Shown: piece after piece, positions 34,923 through 43,150 of the stretch | Numbering within the stretch: the first letter of the stretch is position 1 | Layout: every line of letters starts with the position of its first letter | NCBI RefSeq assembly: GCF_034263275.1 | Contig: NZ_CP139559.1 | Coordinates: 2,790,001 to 2,854,000, forward strand | DNA from: Mucilaginibacter sp. cycad4 | GTDB taxonomy: Bacteria; Bacteroidota; Bacteroidia; Sphingobacteriales; Sphingobacteriaceae | Direction of reading: 5' to 3' | DNA length: 64,000 bases | The notes under the pieces: model-generated | Seen by the model: the letters and a program-made list of their open reading frames with translations, nothing else | Told to the model about the DNA's origin: nothing | Databases searched by the model: none | Program-made: the position numbers and the translations under genes

Positions 34923-34969
34923 TTTGCGTAAGTGATTGCTTACATATAAATTTGTAAGCAATCACTTAC
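34923..34969 (+). promoter_or_regulatory. ArsR promoter framed by a perfect inverted-repeat operator
   Basis: TTTG (34923-34926), 20 bp, TAAATTTG (34947-34954): a full match to the Bacteroidota -33/-7 promoter. Perfect arms GTAAGTGATTGCTTAC (34928-34943) and its complement (34954-34969) flank the -7 box. Each arm itself has a GTAAG-N6-CTTAC dyad. Repression by the ArsR product at this site is the direct reading. Confidence 0.85.
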
Positions 34970-34987
34970 ATATCATATTTGATTTAG

Positions 34988-35317
34988 ATGAGACGAGATG
35001 TTTTCCAGGCCATTGCCGATCCAACCCGCAGGGATATCATTAACCTGATAGCCTTTAAACCCATGAACCTGAATGCCATAGCGGATAACTTTGATGTGAG
35101 CCGCCCCGCTATATCCCAGCATATAAAAATTTTAACCGAATGCGGCCTTATCGCTATTAAGAAACAAGGCCGTGAACGGTATTGCGAACCCCGGTTGAAA
35201 CAGCTTGACGAAGTGGCCCAATGGGTTGAGCGTTACCGCAAGGTTTGGGAGGAAAAATTCGACGCTCTTGATAACCTGCTTGAAGAATTAAAAAACAATG
35301 ATAAACCTTTAAAATAA
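34988..35317 (+). CDS. ArsR family transcriptional repressor
   Basis: A 109-residue winged-helix protein (RRDVFQAIADPTRRDIINLI, SRPAISQHIKILTECGLI, KKQGRERYCEP), of the ArsR subgroup often paired with SRPBCC and VOC genes. No metal-binding Cys motif (ELCVCDL type) is present, so the signal is not a classical heavy metal. It starts a + strand group with two VOC genes and an SRPBCC gene. The perfect operator 19 bp before its ATG points to autorepression. The effector is unknown. Confidence 0.92.
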   Translation: MRRDVFQAIADPTRRDIINLIAFKPMNLNAIADNFDVSRPAISQHIKILTECGLIAIKKQGRERYCEPRLKQLDEVAQWVERYRKVWEEKFDALDNLLEELKNNDKPLK

Positions 35318-35323
35318 TCAATT

Positions 35324-35743
35324 ATGACAAAGCAATTCTGGATCAATCTGCCTGTAAAAAATGTAAATGTATCAAAGGAGTTTTTCAGTAAACTCGGTTT
35401 CCGGTTTAATTCACAATTTGGGAACGGACCAAATTCTGCAGCCATGCAGGTTGGAGAAAAGGATGTTACCGTAATGCTTTTTGACGAAAGCACCTTTAAA
35501 GGCTTTGTCGAAAACTGCGGCCTGGCGGATACAACCAAAGGAGTTGAAGTTCTGCTGTCTATCGATGCGGAAAGCAAGGAAGAAGTTGATGAACTGGCCC
35601 AAAAAGCAGTTACCGCAGGCGGTAAAAGCAATCATAAACCCCGGGAAATGGATGGCTGGATGTACGGATGCCTGTTTACGGATCCCGATGGCCACAGCTG
35701 GAATGTACTCTACATGGATATGAGCAAAATGCCAGGGAGATAA
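35324..35743 (+). CDS. VOC family protein (glyoxalase/bleomycin-resistance-like)
   Basis: A 139-residue vicinal-oxygen-chelate protein: two beta-alpha-beta-beta-beta units, starting QFWINLPVKNVNVSKEFFSKLGF and ending with the usual FTDPDGHSWNVLYMD. The family covers glyoxalase-like and resistance proteins. Only some carry the full metal ligand set (His, Glu), and the C-terminal His in DGHSW fits one. It starts 6 bp after arsR, so it is in the same operon. The substrate is unknown. Confidence 0.88.
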   Translation: MTKQFWINLPVKNVNVSKEFFSKLGFRFNSQFGNGPNSAAMQVGEKDVTVMLFDESTFKGFVENCGLADTTKGVEVLLSIDAESKEEVDELAQKAVTAGGKSNHKPREMDGWMYGCLFTDPDGHSWNVLYMDMSKMPGR

Positions 35744-35813
35744 AAAAGTAATTTGTCGCTAATACCCCCTTATCTCGTCGTTTTTGGACACTATTACCCC
35801 TTGCTATTGCCGC

Positions 35814-35821
35814 TAACTTTG
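35814..35821 (+). promoter_or_regulatory. Candidate -7 box before the second VOC gene
   Basis: TAACTTTG fits TAnnTTTG and lies 44 bp before the ATG at 35866. The best TTTG upstream (35783-35786) is 27 bp away, which is too far, so the call is weak. The 122-bp gap would otherwise be unexplained. Confidence 0.35.
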
Positions 35822-35865
35822 AAATATCAAAAGCAACAAATTTTAACCAATAAAAACAAAAACCA

Positions 35866-36354
35866 ATGGCAACATTTAAAGCAACCCAGAAAGTAACTCC
35901 TTTTTTATGGTTTAACGGCAACCTTGAAGAAGCAATGAAATTTTATACTTCGGTATTTAAAAACTCAGAAAGCGAAGTAAGCTCACTTACCGATCCCGGC
36001 AACGGCCGCAAAATGTTAGTCGGAACATTTCGTATAGAAGACCAGCAGTTTTTAGCGCTGGACGGAGGACCGATGTTCAATTTTTCGCCGGCTACTTCGT
36101 TTTATATAAACTGCAAAACCCAGGAGGAAATTGATTACCTGTGGGAAGCACTACCTGCAGGCGGCGGCAAAACCAGTCAATGCGGCTGGCTCGACGATAA
36201 ATTTGGCGTTACCTGGCAAATTGTTCCTGAAGTTATGAGCGAATTACTTTATAACAACGAGAACCCTGAAAAAGCTAAAAGAGTTATGAGCGCCATGATG
36301 CAGATGACCAAAATGGATATCAAGCTTTTGCAGGAAGCTAACGATAACGATTAA
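35866..36354 (+). CDS. VOC family protein (PhnB-like)
   Basis: A 162-residue protein of the PhnB/3-dmu-9_3-mt type. Features are QKVTPFLWFNGNLEEAMKFYTSVF, the FRIEDQQFLALDGGP and NFSPATSFYINCKTQEEIDYLWEAL blocks, and CGWLDDKFGVTWQIVP. It is a dimeric VOC fold usually without the glyoxalase metal site. It lies 122 bp after the first VOC gene and 24 bp before the SRPBCC gene. The length is typical. The function is unknown. These proteins often travel with ArsR-SRPBCC groups. Confidence 0.88.
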   Translation: MATFKATQKVTPFLWFNGNLEEAMKFYTSVFKNSESEVSSLTDPGNGRKMLVGTFRIEDQQFLALDGGPMFNFSPATSFYINCKTQEEIDYLWEALPAGGGKTSQCGWLDDKFGVTWQIVPEVMSELLYNNENPEKAKRVMSAMMQMTKMDIKLLQEANDND

Positions 36355-36378
36355 TCAATCACCTAAATAAAAAACACC

Positions 36379-36879
36379 ATGATCACCACAAAAAATCAAA
36401 CAGAAATTAAGGCCGAACCCGGTAAACAGGAGCTTTTTATAACCCGCGAATTTGAAGCACCGCGCGAACTTGTTTTCAGAGCTTTTACCGATCCTGAGCT
36501 TATTGTTAGATGGCTGGGCCCACGCGAACTTAAAATGCGCATAGATAAGTTTGACTGCCGCAGCGGAGGCGCTTACCGTTATATTCATACCGACCCGGCC
36601 GGTAATGATTACGGTTTTCATGGTGTGATCCATGACGTAACCGCGCCTGAACGTATCATCCAAACATTTGAGTTTGAAGGATTGCCCGAAAGCGGTCATG
36701 TTACTTTAGAAACTGCAAAATTTGAAGCGCTGCCAGGTAACCGCACAAAGGTAACTACACAATCAGTTTTCCAGTCGGCGGCTGATCGTGACGGCATGCT
36801 GCAATCAGGTATGGAACGCGGGGTAAATGATTCGCACTGGCGTTTGGATGAGCTTTTTGAAGCAGGAGAAATAAAATAA
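36379..36879 (+). CDS. SRPBCC (AHSA1-like) domain protein
   Basis: A 166-residue START-like ligand-binding protein of the AHSA1 type: [28 protein letters not shown], then the beta-grip with [20 protein letters not shown] and [14 protein letters not shown], then the C-terminal helix [18 protein letters not shown]. Such proteins bind hydrophobic small molecules in a deep pocket. It is the last gene of the ArsR group, which often gathers stress or detoxification genes of this kind. It is followed by a convergent CWC gene with only about 55 bp between stops. Confidence 0.9.
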   Translation: MITTKNQTEIKAEPGKQELFITREFEAPRELVFRAFTDPELIVRWLGPRELKMRIDKFDCRSGGAYRYIHTDPAGNDYGFHGVIHDVTAPERIIQTFEFEGLPESGHVTLETAKFEALPGNRTKVTTQSVFQSAADRDGMLQSGMERGVNDSHWRLDELFEAGEIK

Positions 36880-36934
36880 AAGCTAAAGCAGAACGCACAA
36901 AGCTAAGCTTCTGACTGGAAACAACAATCGTGTA

Positions 36935-37183
36935 CTATTGCTTACCCTTCCTGATTGCTTCAAGTATCGTTTTCATTTTTTCCTTAGCTGCGGTTGAACT
37001 GATTTCATGCTTCATAACCATCAGGCATTTGCGGCACAGGCAATCGGGATAGGTTAAGCGGATATAATCGCGCTCCTGGTCGGTAAAGCTGATGCCCTGG
37101 CACTGGCACAACAGGATGCTGCCTACTTTGCATTCAAACGGCTCATTACACCGCGGGCAGTATTTATTTTCATGCTTTGTCAT
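36935..37183 (-). CDS. Cysteine-rich CWC family protein
   Basis: An 82-residue small protein matching the Cysteine-rich_CWC family (CPRCNEPFECKVG, LCQCQGISF, CLCRKCLMVMKH). The nine Cys residues suggest one or two bound zinc ions. No function is known for the family. It is read from just past the metE terminator (37202-37225), which ends the preceding gene on the same strand, so it may be transcribed separately. It is convergent with the SRPBCC gene. Confidence 0.85.
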   Translation of the reverse strand: MTKHENKYCPRCNEPFECKVGSILLCQCQGISFTDQERDYIRLTYPDCLCRKCLMVMKHEISSTAAKEKMKTILEAIRKGKQ

Positions 37184-37201
37184 ACTAAGTATATAAAACT
37201 A

Positions 37202-37225
37202 CTGTGTATCCTTACGGATACACAG
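37202..37225. terminator. Terminator of metE
   Basis: A perfect 10-bp stem CTGTGTATCC/GGATACACAG around a TTAC loop, followed on the minus strand by TAGTTTTAT. It lies just after the metE stop and before the CWC gene. Confidence 0.85.
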
Positions 37226-37237
37226 CAGTTAATTTAT

Positions 37238-39562
37238 TTAAGCAGTTACATTGCTGATAACATTTTCACGGATAGCCTTTGCAGCTTCAACCATCTCTAT
37301 TAAGGCCTTTCGGGTTTCATCCCAGCCCCGCGTTTTTAAACCACAATCGGGATTTACCCAAAGCTGGGCATCGGGTATTACCGCCTGGGCGCGTTTAAGT
37401 AAACAGATCATCTCTTCCCGGTTAGGCACGCGGGGCGAGTGAATATCATATACACCGGGGCCAATTTCATTAGGATACTTAAAATCGGCAAAAACATCCA
37501 GCAGCTCCATTTGCGAGCGCGACGTTTCTATCGTGATCACATCGGCATCCATGTCGGCTATGCTTTTAATGATATCATTAAACTCCGAATAGCACATATG
37601 CGTGTGGATCTGTGTACTGTCCTGAACGCCGCTTGCCGAAATCCTGAAAGCTTTAACTGCCCAGTCAAGGTAATTTGCCATGTCATCCCTGCGAAGCGGT
37701 AATCCTTCGCGAATGGCCGGTTCATCTATCTGGATAATCCTGATGCCGGCGCTTTCCAGGTCACAAACTTCGTCACGAATGGCCAAAGCTATCTGCGTAC
37801 AGGTTTCGGAACGGGGCTGGTCATTGCGCACAAACGACCATTGCAAAATAGTCACCGGGCCGGTCAACATACCTTTCATCCATTTTGAGGTTAATGACTG
37901 CGCATAAGCCGACCATTTTACCGTCATGGACTGTGGCCTTGATACATCGCCATAAATAACGGGTGGTTTAACACAGCGGCTGCCATAGCTTTGCACCCAT
38001 CCATTTTGTGTAAAGGTAAAGCCTGCCAGTTGTTCGCCAAAGTACTCTACCATATCATTACGTTCAAACTCGCCATGTACCAGCACATCCAAACCTATTT
38101 CCTCCTGCCATTTTATAGCCTTTTCTGTTTCGGCAGCTATCAGTTTATTATACTCCCCCGGGGTTATTGCACCTTTTTTTAATTGGGCCCGCCAGCTTCG
38201 TACTTCGGCTGTTTGCGGGAACGAGCCAATGGTAGTGGTAGCAAAAAGCGGCAGGTCAAGCAGTTGCTGCTGTTGCTCTTTCCGGGCAGGAAAAGCACTT
38301 ATACGCTTTGCATCATTTTCGGTGATGGCGCTTACACGTTGTTTAACCGCCGGGTTATGGATCAATGCAGATGTTCGGCGGGCTTCATTTGCCTGCCGGT
38401 TTTTTGCCAGTTGATGCAGGCTGCTATCGCTCACCGCATCTTCCGATAATTTGCTGAGCAACACCACTTCGTTTATTTTTTGGCGCGCAAAAGCCAGCCA
38501 CTGCTTAATTTCGGGAGTAAGCACTTCATCGTTGGTTTCATTTTGCAGATCGCATGGCGAATGGATCAATGAGCATGAAGGGGCTATCCAAACGCGGTCG
38601 GCACCTAACTTATCTTTCGCATTCTTTATAATGCCCAGTGAGTTAACAAAGTCATTTTTCCAGATGTTGCGCCCGTCAACAACCCCTAAAGAGAGGATAG
38701 TTTTTTGCGGCAAATGGGCTATCACATCATCTAATTGCTGAGGGGCACGAACCAGGTCGATATGTAAAACATCAACCGGTAATACTGTTGCCAATTGAGT
38801 ATTATCGCCCAGGCGTTCAAAGTAGGTTGCCAGTACTATCTTCAGGAAAGGAAATTCTTTCTTCAATTGCTTATAGGTATCTTTAAATACCTCCTGTTGT
38901 TTTTCGCTTAAATCAAGCGCTAAAAACGGTTCATCAAACTGAACCCACTCGGCACCTAAAGCCTTAAGCTTATTCAGGATATCAAAATAAACAGGCAGCA
39001 GATTTTTAATAAGGTCTACCCTATCCAAACCAGCCTCTTTCTCTTTGCCCAGCAACAGGTACGATACAGGGCCGAGCAATACCGGTTTACTGACTATGCC
39101 CAACTGTTTGGCCTCATAAAACTCATCGATAACTTTGGTGGAGAAAAGTTTAAACTGCTGATCTTTATAAAACTCGGGGACTATGTAATGATAATTGGTA
39201 TCAAACCATTTGGTCATTTCCATGGCTACCACATCCAACCCCTCTTTTTGATAGCCACGCGCCATGGCAAAATACAGATCGAGCTCGGTATTGCCCTTTT
39301 GCCCAATCACTTCATGATAGCGTTTAGGAATAGCGCCAAACATCAATGAATGATCAAGTACCTGATCATAAAATGAAAAATCATTTGAGGGGATCAGGTC
39401 AATCCCGGCTTCTTTTTGCAGCAGCCAGTTTTCTTCCCTGATGTATTTACCAACGGTAAGCACATTTTTTAAACCCGTTTTACCTGCCCAATAGTTTTCG
39501 CAGACTTTTTTTAATTCGCGCCGGCTACCAATACGCGGGTAGCCTAAATTTTGCGTTAGCAT
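37238..39562 (-). CDS. metE: Cobalamin-independent methionine synthase
   Basis: A 774-residue enzyme that transfers the methyl group of 5-methyltetrahydropteroyl-triglutamate to homocysteine, the last step of methionine synthesis. The two-barrel layout is clear: N-terminal LGYPRIGSRRELKK and YFAMARGYQ; C-terminal TTIGSFPQTAEVR, VHGEFERNDMVEYFGE, and the zinc-ligand segments THMCYSEF and NPDCGLKTRGW. The length equals that of E. coli MetE (753 aa). A cobalamin riboswitch precedes it, so it is probably shut off when vitamin B12 is present and a B12-dependent MetH elsewhere takes over. MetH is not in the window. Confidence 0.97.
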   Translation of the reverse strand: MLTQNLGYPRIGSRRELKKVCENYWAGKTGLKNVLTVGKYIREENWLLQKEAGIDLIPSNDFSFYDQVLDHSLMFGAIPKRYHEVIGQKGNTELDLYFAMARGYQKEGLDVVAMEMTKWFDTNYHYIVPEFYKDQQFKLFSTKVIDEFYEAKQLGIVSKPVLLGPVSYLLLGKEKEAGLDRVDLIKNLLPVYFDILNKLKALGAEWVQFDEPFLALDLSEKQQEVFKDTYKQLKKEFPFLKIVLATYFERLGDNTQLATVLPVDVLHIDLVRAPQQLDDVIAHLPQKTILSLGVVDGRNIWKNDFVNSLGIIKNAKDKLGADRVWIAPSCSLIHSPCDLQNETNDEVLTPEIKQWLAFARQKINEVVLLSKLSEDAVSDSSLHQLAKNRQANEARRTSALIHNPAVKQRVSAITENDAKRISAFPARKEQQQQLLDLPLFATTTIGSFPQTAEVRSWRAQLKKGAITPGEYNKLIAAETEKAIKWQEEIGLDVLVHGEFERNDMVEYFGEQLAGFTFTQNGWVQSYGSRCVKPPVIYGDVSRPQSMTVKWSAYAQSLTSKWMKGMLTGPVTILQWSFVRNDQPRSETCTQIALAIRDEVCDLESAGIRIIQIDEPAIREGLPLRRDDMANYLDWAVKAFRISASGVQDSTQIHTHMCYSEFNDIIKSIADMDADVITIETSRSQMELLDVFADFKYPNEIGPGVYDIHSPRVPNREEMICLLKRAQAVIPDAQLWVNPDCGLKTRGWDETRKALIEMVEAAKAIRENVISNVTA

Positions 39563-39749
39563 TTCTTTTAATTGATTAAATGAATAAATCGGTTAAAAGC
39601 CCTTTAAGCTAAGCTTCGTAATGTTTTGTGATATATAAAATATGGAGAGAATATATGGGCACAAGCCTGTCATAACGGGCTATGGACCCAAACAGGCAAG
39701 TAATCATAACCCTGACCAAAGCTTCATACCGCGAAAGCATTGTCAATTC

Positions 39750-39900
39750 AGTATTAGGCAGGTCTCCTGACTTGTAACATTTTTGCCGTCCTTCCCACCC
39801 CTATTTCATCGGGACAGTGGACATCACTGGCAAAAACCTTTGTGTTACTTACAGTTGCGCGACAGTTCGTGATTTGCACACGATTCCCTATTAATCTACA
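39750..39900 (-). promoter_or_regulatory. Cobalamin riboswitch
   Basis: On the minus strand the 5' side reads GGGAATCGTGTGCAAATCACG and then CGCGCAACTGTAAGT, a typical aptamer start. The 3' side holds the B12 box AGTCAGGAGACCTGCC (39757-39772). The internal GGGTGGGAAGG and GTCCACTG segments also fit the class. It lies about 190 bp before the metE start. Cobalamin binding should lower metE expression. The expression platform was not resolved. Confidence 0.93.
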
Positions 39901-39952
39901 ATTAAGTAAAACCTATACCGGTTGATGAAGTAAAGTAAAGAACTTATCAGGG

Positions 39953-39960
39953 CAAATATA
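39953..39960 (-). promoter_or_regulatory. Candidate -7 box of metE
   Basis: TATATTTG on the minus strand fits TAnnTTTG exactly and lies about 50 bp before the riboswitch aptamer. No TTTG at -33 spacing was seen. Confidence 0.55.
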
Positions 39961-40082
39961 AGGATATGCCGGCTGAATATCCAGGTTATTTTATTGGTGA
40001 AATCATAAGTCACACCATGGTCAATAAACACGTAAGCCTGTTAAACCCTCAAATTGTACCACTCCCGATGCAAACTGATCCT

Positions 40083-40090
40083 TACCTTTG
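40083..40090 (+). promoter_or_regulatory. Candidate -7 box of the DHA2 gene, very close to its start
   Basis: TACCTTTG fits TAnnTTTG. Transcription would begin near 40097, only a few bases before the ATG at 40100, giving an almost leaderless message. No good TTTG at -33 was found. Confidence 0.4.
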
Positions 40091-40099
40091 GCAGCTTCT

Positions 40100-41473
40100 A
40101 TGAACCAGAAAACACATTCAAACCCTCCAGGCTTTGGCTGGGCGGTGTTAACCACCAGCCTCGCCTTTGTAGTAGCACAACTTGATGTTTCGATCGTTAA
40201 TATTGCATTACCTGAAATTGCAAAAGCATATCATGCCGGTATCAGCACCCTGCAATGGGTTATTGACGCATACACGCTTGCATTTGCAGTACTCATGCTA
40301 TCGGCAGGCAGCCTCGGCGACCTATTAGGATCAAAAAAGATCTTCCAGATTGGCATGATCATTTTCGGCATTGCATCAGCAGGCTGCGGTTTGGCCCCTG
40401 ACGCCATTACGCTTATCATTTGCCGTGTGGCCCAGGGAATCGGGGCTGCTATGATGATCCCAAGTTCGCTTGCATTGCTCAATCACCAGTTTGCACATAC
40501 ACCACAAACACGTACGCGGGCCGTAGGCTTGTGGACAGCTGCCGGAAGCGCCGCCATGGCGGCCGGCCCTACCATTGGTGGTTTACTGATCGCATTCAGC
40601 AGCTGGCGTTTCATTTTTATTGTTAACATCCCAATTTGCATAATTGGTTATATCCTGAGTTTTAAAATGGAGCAAACGGCAAAAACAAGCAAGAGGAGTT
40701 TTGATCTGCCCGGACAACTCACCTGGATGCTTTCGGTCACCACGCTCATTAGTGTAATTATTGAAATACCCCGGCTTGGATTAGGCCATGTACTCATCTG
40801 GGGAGGGCTTATTCTGAGTTCATTGATTTTCGGTCTTTTTTTATGGATTGAAAGGAAAACAGCACACCCTATGCTTCCATTCCACCTGTTCAGGTCAGGG
40901 AGGTTTAACGCGCTTTTAATACTGGGTGCGGTTTTAAACGGATCTTACTACGGCAGTGTTTTTATTTTAAGTCTTTATTTGCAAAAAGTACTTAACTATC
41001 CTTCTATTATGGCCGGGCTGGCATTTCTTCCGCTTACTGTAGGTTTTGTGATCTCCAATGTGATCAGCGGCCGCATCATTAACCGCTATGGCATCCGCAC
41101 ACCTATCATTGTTGGCCTTATTATGTTTGCCGCCGGCTTTGCAGGTTTATTCATAGCTCACGAGCACACTCCGTATCTTGAACTGTTCCTGCCTTTCCTG
41201 CTCATCCCGATGGGCATGGGCCTTGCTGTACCAGCCATGACCAATGGTATTTTATCAAGCGTGGATAAAACATTATCAGGAACTGCCTCGGCTATATTAA
41301 ATACGGCAAGGCAAACAGCGGGGGCCATAGGTGTAGCCGTTTTTGGCGCAATGGCTGCAGGAGGCACACTGGCCATTTTAGGCGCCGTGTCAAAAAGCGC
41401 AGCCATATCCATTGGCTTAACCGCTTTCGCTATGTTATTAATTGTAAAAGGACTAAGAAAACAAAATCGCTGA
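40100..41473 (+). CDS. MFS drug exporter, DHA2 (EmrB/QacA) family
   Basis: About 457 residues with about 14 hydrophobic helices. Seen: VAQLDVSIVNIALPEIAKAYH (motif D1 of the DHA2 family), GSLGDLLGSKKIFQIGMI (motif A), RVAQGIGAAMMIPSSLALL (motif B) and AAGPTIGGLLI (motif C). Motif C marks antiporters that export drugs using the proton gradient. An in-frame TTG at 40088 would add four codons, but it lies inside the -7 box TACCTTTG (40083-40090), so the ATG at 40100 is the true start. No regulator gene is adjacent. The substrate is unknown. Confidence 0.92.
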   Translation: MNQKTHSNPPGFGWAVLTTSLAFVVAQLDVSIVNIALPEIAKAYHAGISTLQWVIDAYTLAFAVLMLSAGSLGDLLGSKKIFQIGMIIFGIASAGCGLAPDAITLIICRVAQGIGAAMMIPSSLALLNHQFAHTPQTRTRAVGLWTAAGSAAMAAGPTIGGLLIAFSSWRFIFIVNIPICIIGYILSFKMEQTAKTSKRSFDLPGQLTWMLSVTTLISVIIEIPRLGLGHVLIWGGLILSSLIFGLFLWIERKTAHPMLPFHLFRSGRFNALLILGAVLNGSYYGSVFILSLYLQKVLNYPSIMAGLAFLPLTVGFVISNVISGRIINRYGIRTPIIVGLIMFAAGFAGLFIAHEHTPYLELFLPFLLIPMGMGLAVPAMTNGILSSVDKTLSGTASAILNTARQTAGAIGVAVFGAMAAGGTLAILGAVSKSAAISIGLTAFAMLLIVKGLRKQNR

Positions 41474-41487
41474 TATCATCACAACAA

Positions 41488-41521
41488 AATGAAAGCCGAT
41501 AATTCCTTACCGGCTTTCATT
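41488..41521. terminator. Bidirectional terminator
   Basis: Eleven-base arms AATGAAAGCCG/CGGCTTTCATT flank a 12-base loop. T-rich sequence follows mainly on the minus side (TTTTGTTG). It separates the convergent DHA2 (+) and Bcr-like (-) genes. Confidence 0.8.
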
Positions 41522-41560
41522 ATTCCATAAGGTTATATAAAACCCGGGGAATCTTATTCC

Positions 41561-42802
41561 TTATACAACTGCTACCTCAGCAGTTAAAATAACAGCCGCT
41601 TCTTCTTGTTTTTGGTGCGAAGCCCTCGCTTTGATGAAAAGCACCAATGTAACAACAGCCAATACCGCGAACGCTAAATAAGCGGTTCCTAATAACTGCT
41701 GATTTTTGATAGCCATAATATTTACAATTCCGTAGCTAAAAAATGAAGTGATGATATAAAGCGAGCCGCCGGTTACGCCGCTTGCAATACCCGCATTTTT
41801 TGAAAACCGGCCTAAACAGTAAGCAAATATATTATTGAATATAAAGCCCGATAACAGGTGAACCAATGCTGTAAAGGCCATTAGCGTAAATAAATTTGTT
41901 TTAATTCCTGATGTAAACACCATTAAAGCAGCAAAGCCTAATTGCAGGGCAAGCGCTACCGATACTTTTTTGATGAGCGGTTTCCTGATGAGGGTTTTTG
42001 AAATAATGCCGCCCGCCATCAATGATACCCCCGAAAGCAACGAACAATAACCGGTTACCACGGGCGACAAATGAAATACATGTTCAATTATAAAAGGACT
42101 GCTCATACCATACACCACCAACATGGCATAACTCAGGGAGATGAGGATGAGGCCCAGAGAAAAATCACGGGTTTTAATGGTGGCCAGGTAAACCTGCAGA
42201 ATACTTTTGGCTTCGAACGGGTGATAATTTTTCAATGATTCACCACCGTATACCAACTCTAAAACAAGTAACGAAAGAGTGGCTATCCCCAGGAAAAGGA
42301 AGTTGGATTCCCAGCCAAAAGCAGCTTCAAGGTAGCCCCCGATAAAGGGTGCAACAATAGGCGCAGTTGCCCAGATGATAGAAAAGAGGCTGGTATAATG
42401 TTTAAGCTGCTCGCCCGAATACATATCTACAAAATATGCCCTCTTCCCTACCACTATAAGTGCTACGGTGATGCCCTGCAAAATACGCATAGCATAAATA
42501 AGCTCAATATTGTGGCAGATAGCTATGATGAAACTTGCAAATGCAAACACCAGTAAAGAGACAGTACCAATACGGTACCGGCCAAAGCTATCGAGCAAAC
42601 TGCCAACAAACAATTGACTTACGCCCGAACTGATCATAAACGCGATGAGCGAAAGCTGAACGGCCGAATTATTGACAGCTAATTCCCTGGCCATGGAGGG
42701 CAGGGAGGGTATATAAATATCAGTAGCAAAACCCGAAAGCGGGATCAGCGCGAACGCTAAAATTGTGCTGATGCCCCTGTGGTGTTCTTTTATAAGTTTC
42801 AT
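41561..42802 (-). CDS. MFS drug exporter, Bcr/CflA family
   Basis: A 413-residue carrier with 12 hydrophobic helices. Family marks: FATDIYIPSLPSMARELAVN near the N-terminus (Bcr/CflA D-I-Y-x-P-x-x-P motif), GSLLDSFGRYRIGTVSL (motif A), and MRILQGITVALIVVGKRAYFVDMY (motif B region). The family exports bicyclomycin, chloramphenicol or other drugs. It is divergent from the TetR gene at 43151, and operator copies overlap its promoter, so it is very likely the target of that repressor. The ATG at 42800-42802 is 63 bp from the -7 box at 42865-42872. Confidence 0.92.
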   Translation of the reverse strand: MKLIKEHHRGISTILAFALIPLSGFATDIYIPSLPSMARELAVNNSAVQLSLIAFMISSGVSQLFVGSLLDSFGRYRIGTVSLLVFAFASFIIAICHNIELIYAMRILQGITVALIVVGKRAYFVDMYSGEQLKHYTSLFSIIWATAPIVAPFIGGYLEAAFGWESNFLFLGIATLSLLVLELVYGGESLKNYHPFEAKSILQVYLATIKTRDFSLGLILISLSYAMLVVYGMSSPFIIEHVFHLSPVVTGYCSLLSGVSLMAGGIISKTLIRKPLIKKVSVALALQLGFAALMVFTSGIKTNLFTLMAFTALVHLLSGFIFNNIFAYCLGRFSKNAGIASGVTGGSLYIITSFFSYGIVNIMAIKNQQLLGTAYLAFAVLAVVTLVLFIKARASHQKQEEAAVILTAEVAVV

Positions 42803-42864
42803 AGCTTAATATTAAAATTTAACAGATCGTAAAAACGGTATTGTTATGCGCTTTTTATTGAAAA

Positions 42865-42908
42865 CAAAAATAGACTAATTGGTTTATTAAATGAAACCAT
42901 TCAGTCTA
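42865..42908 (-). promoter_or_regulatory. Two TetR operator copies over the Bcr-like promoter
   Basis: The first copy at 42871-42886 reads TAAACCAATTAGTCTA on the minus strand. Its last TA begins the -7 box TATTTTTG (42872-42865). A second copy at 42893-42908 (GAAACCATTCAGTCTA on the + strand) lies 22 bp upstream in the opposite orientation. Both match the third copy before tetR. The bound repressor would block the promoter. Confidence 0.8.
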
Positions 42909-43110
42909 CTTTTAGCCATATTTACATTACTGTGTCAATCGCTGTTTAATCGGCTTATAAACTATACATTCATAAGATCAGTGTAAAAAAACCAACCTAA
43001 AGTTATACATTTACAAAAAGAACCTACAAATAAAACATTAATTAACAGACATTTATAAACAATAAAACACACAGTTAATTTTCACAACCAATCAACCGCC
43101 TTTACTTTTT
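42909..43110. other. Remainder of the 348-bp bcr-tetR intergenic region
   Basis: AT-rich DNA between the operators. No ORF, RNA or repeat was recognised here. Confidence 0.6.
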
Positions 43111-43132
43111 TAAACCATTTAGTCTATATTTG
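43111..43132 (+). promoter_or_regulatory. TetR operator overlapping the tetR promoter
   Basis: TAAACCATTTAGTCTA (43111-43126) overlaps by two bases the -7 box TATATTTG (43125-43132). TTTA, one base off the -33 consensus, lies at 43101-43104 with a 20-bp spacer. The geometry is the same as at the bcr-like promoter, implying autorepression. Confidence 0.8.
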
Positions 43133-43150
43133 CATATTAAATAACTGAAG

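Noticed and set aside
700..40020. Shared ACACCATGGT sequence near 705 and 40010
   Set aside because: Only about ten bases are shared, and the surroundings differ; likely chance.
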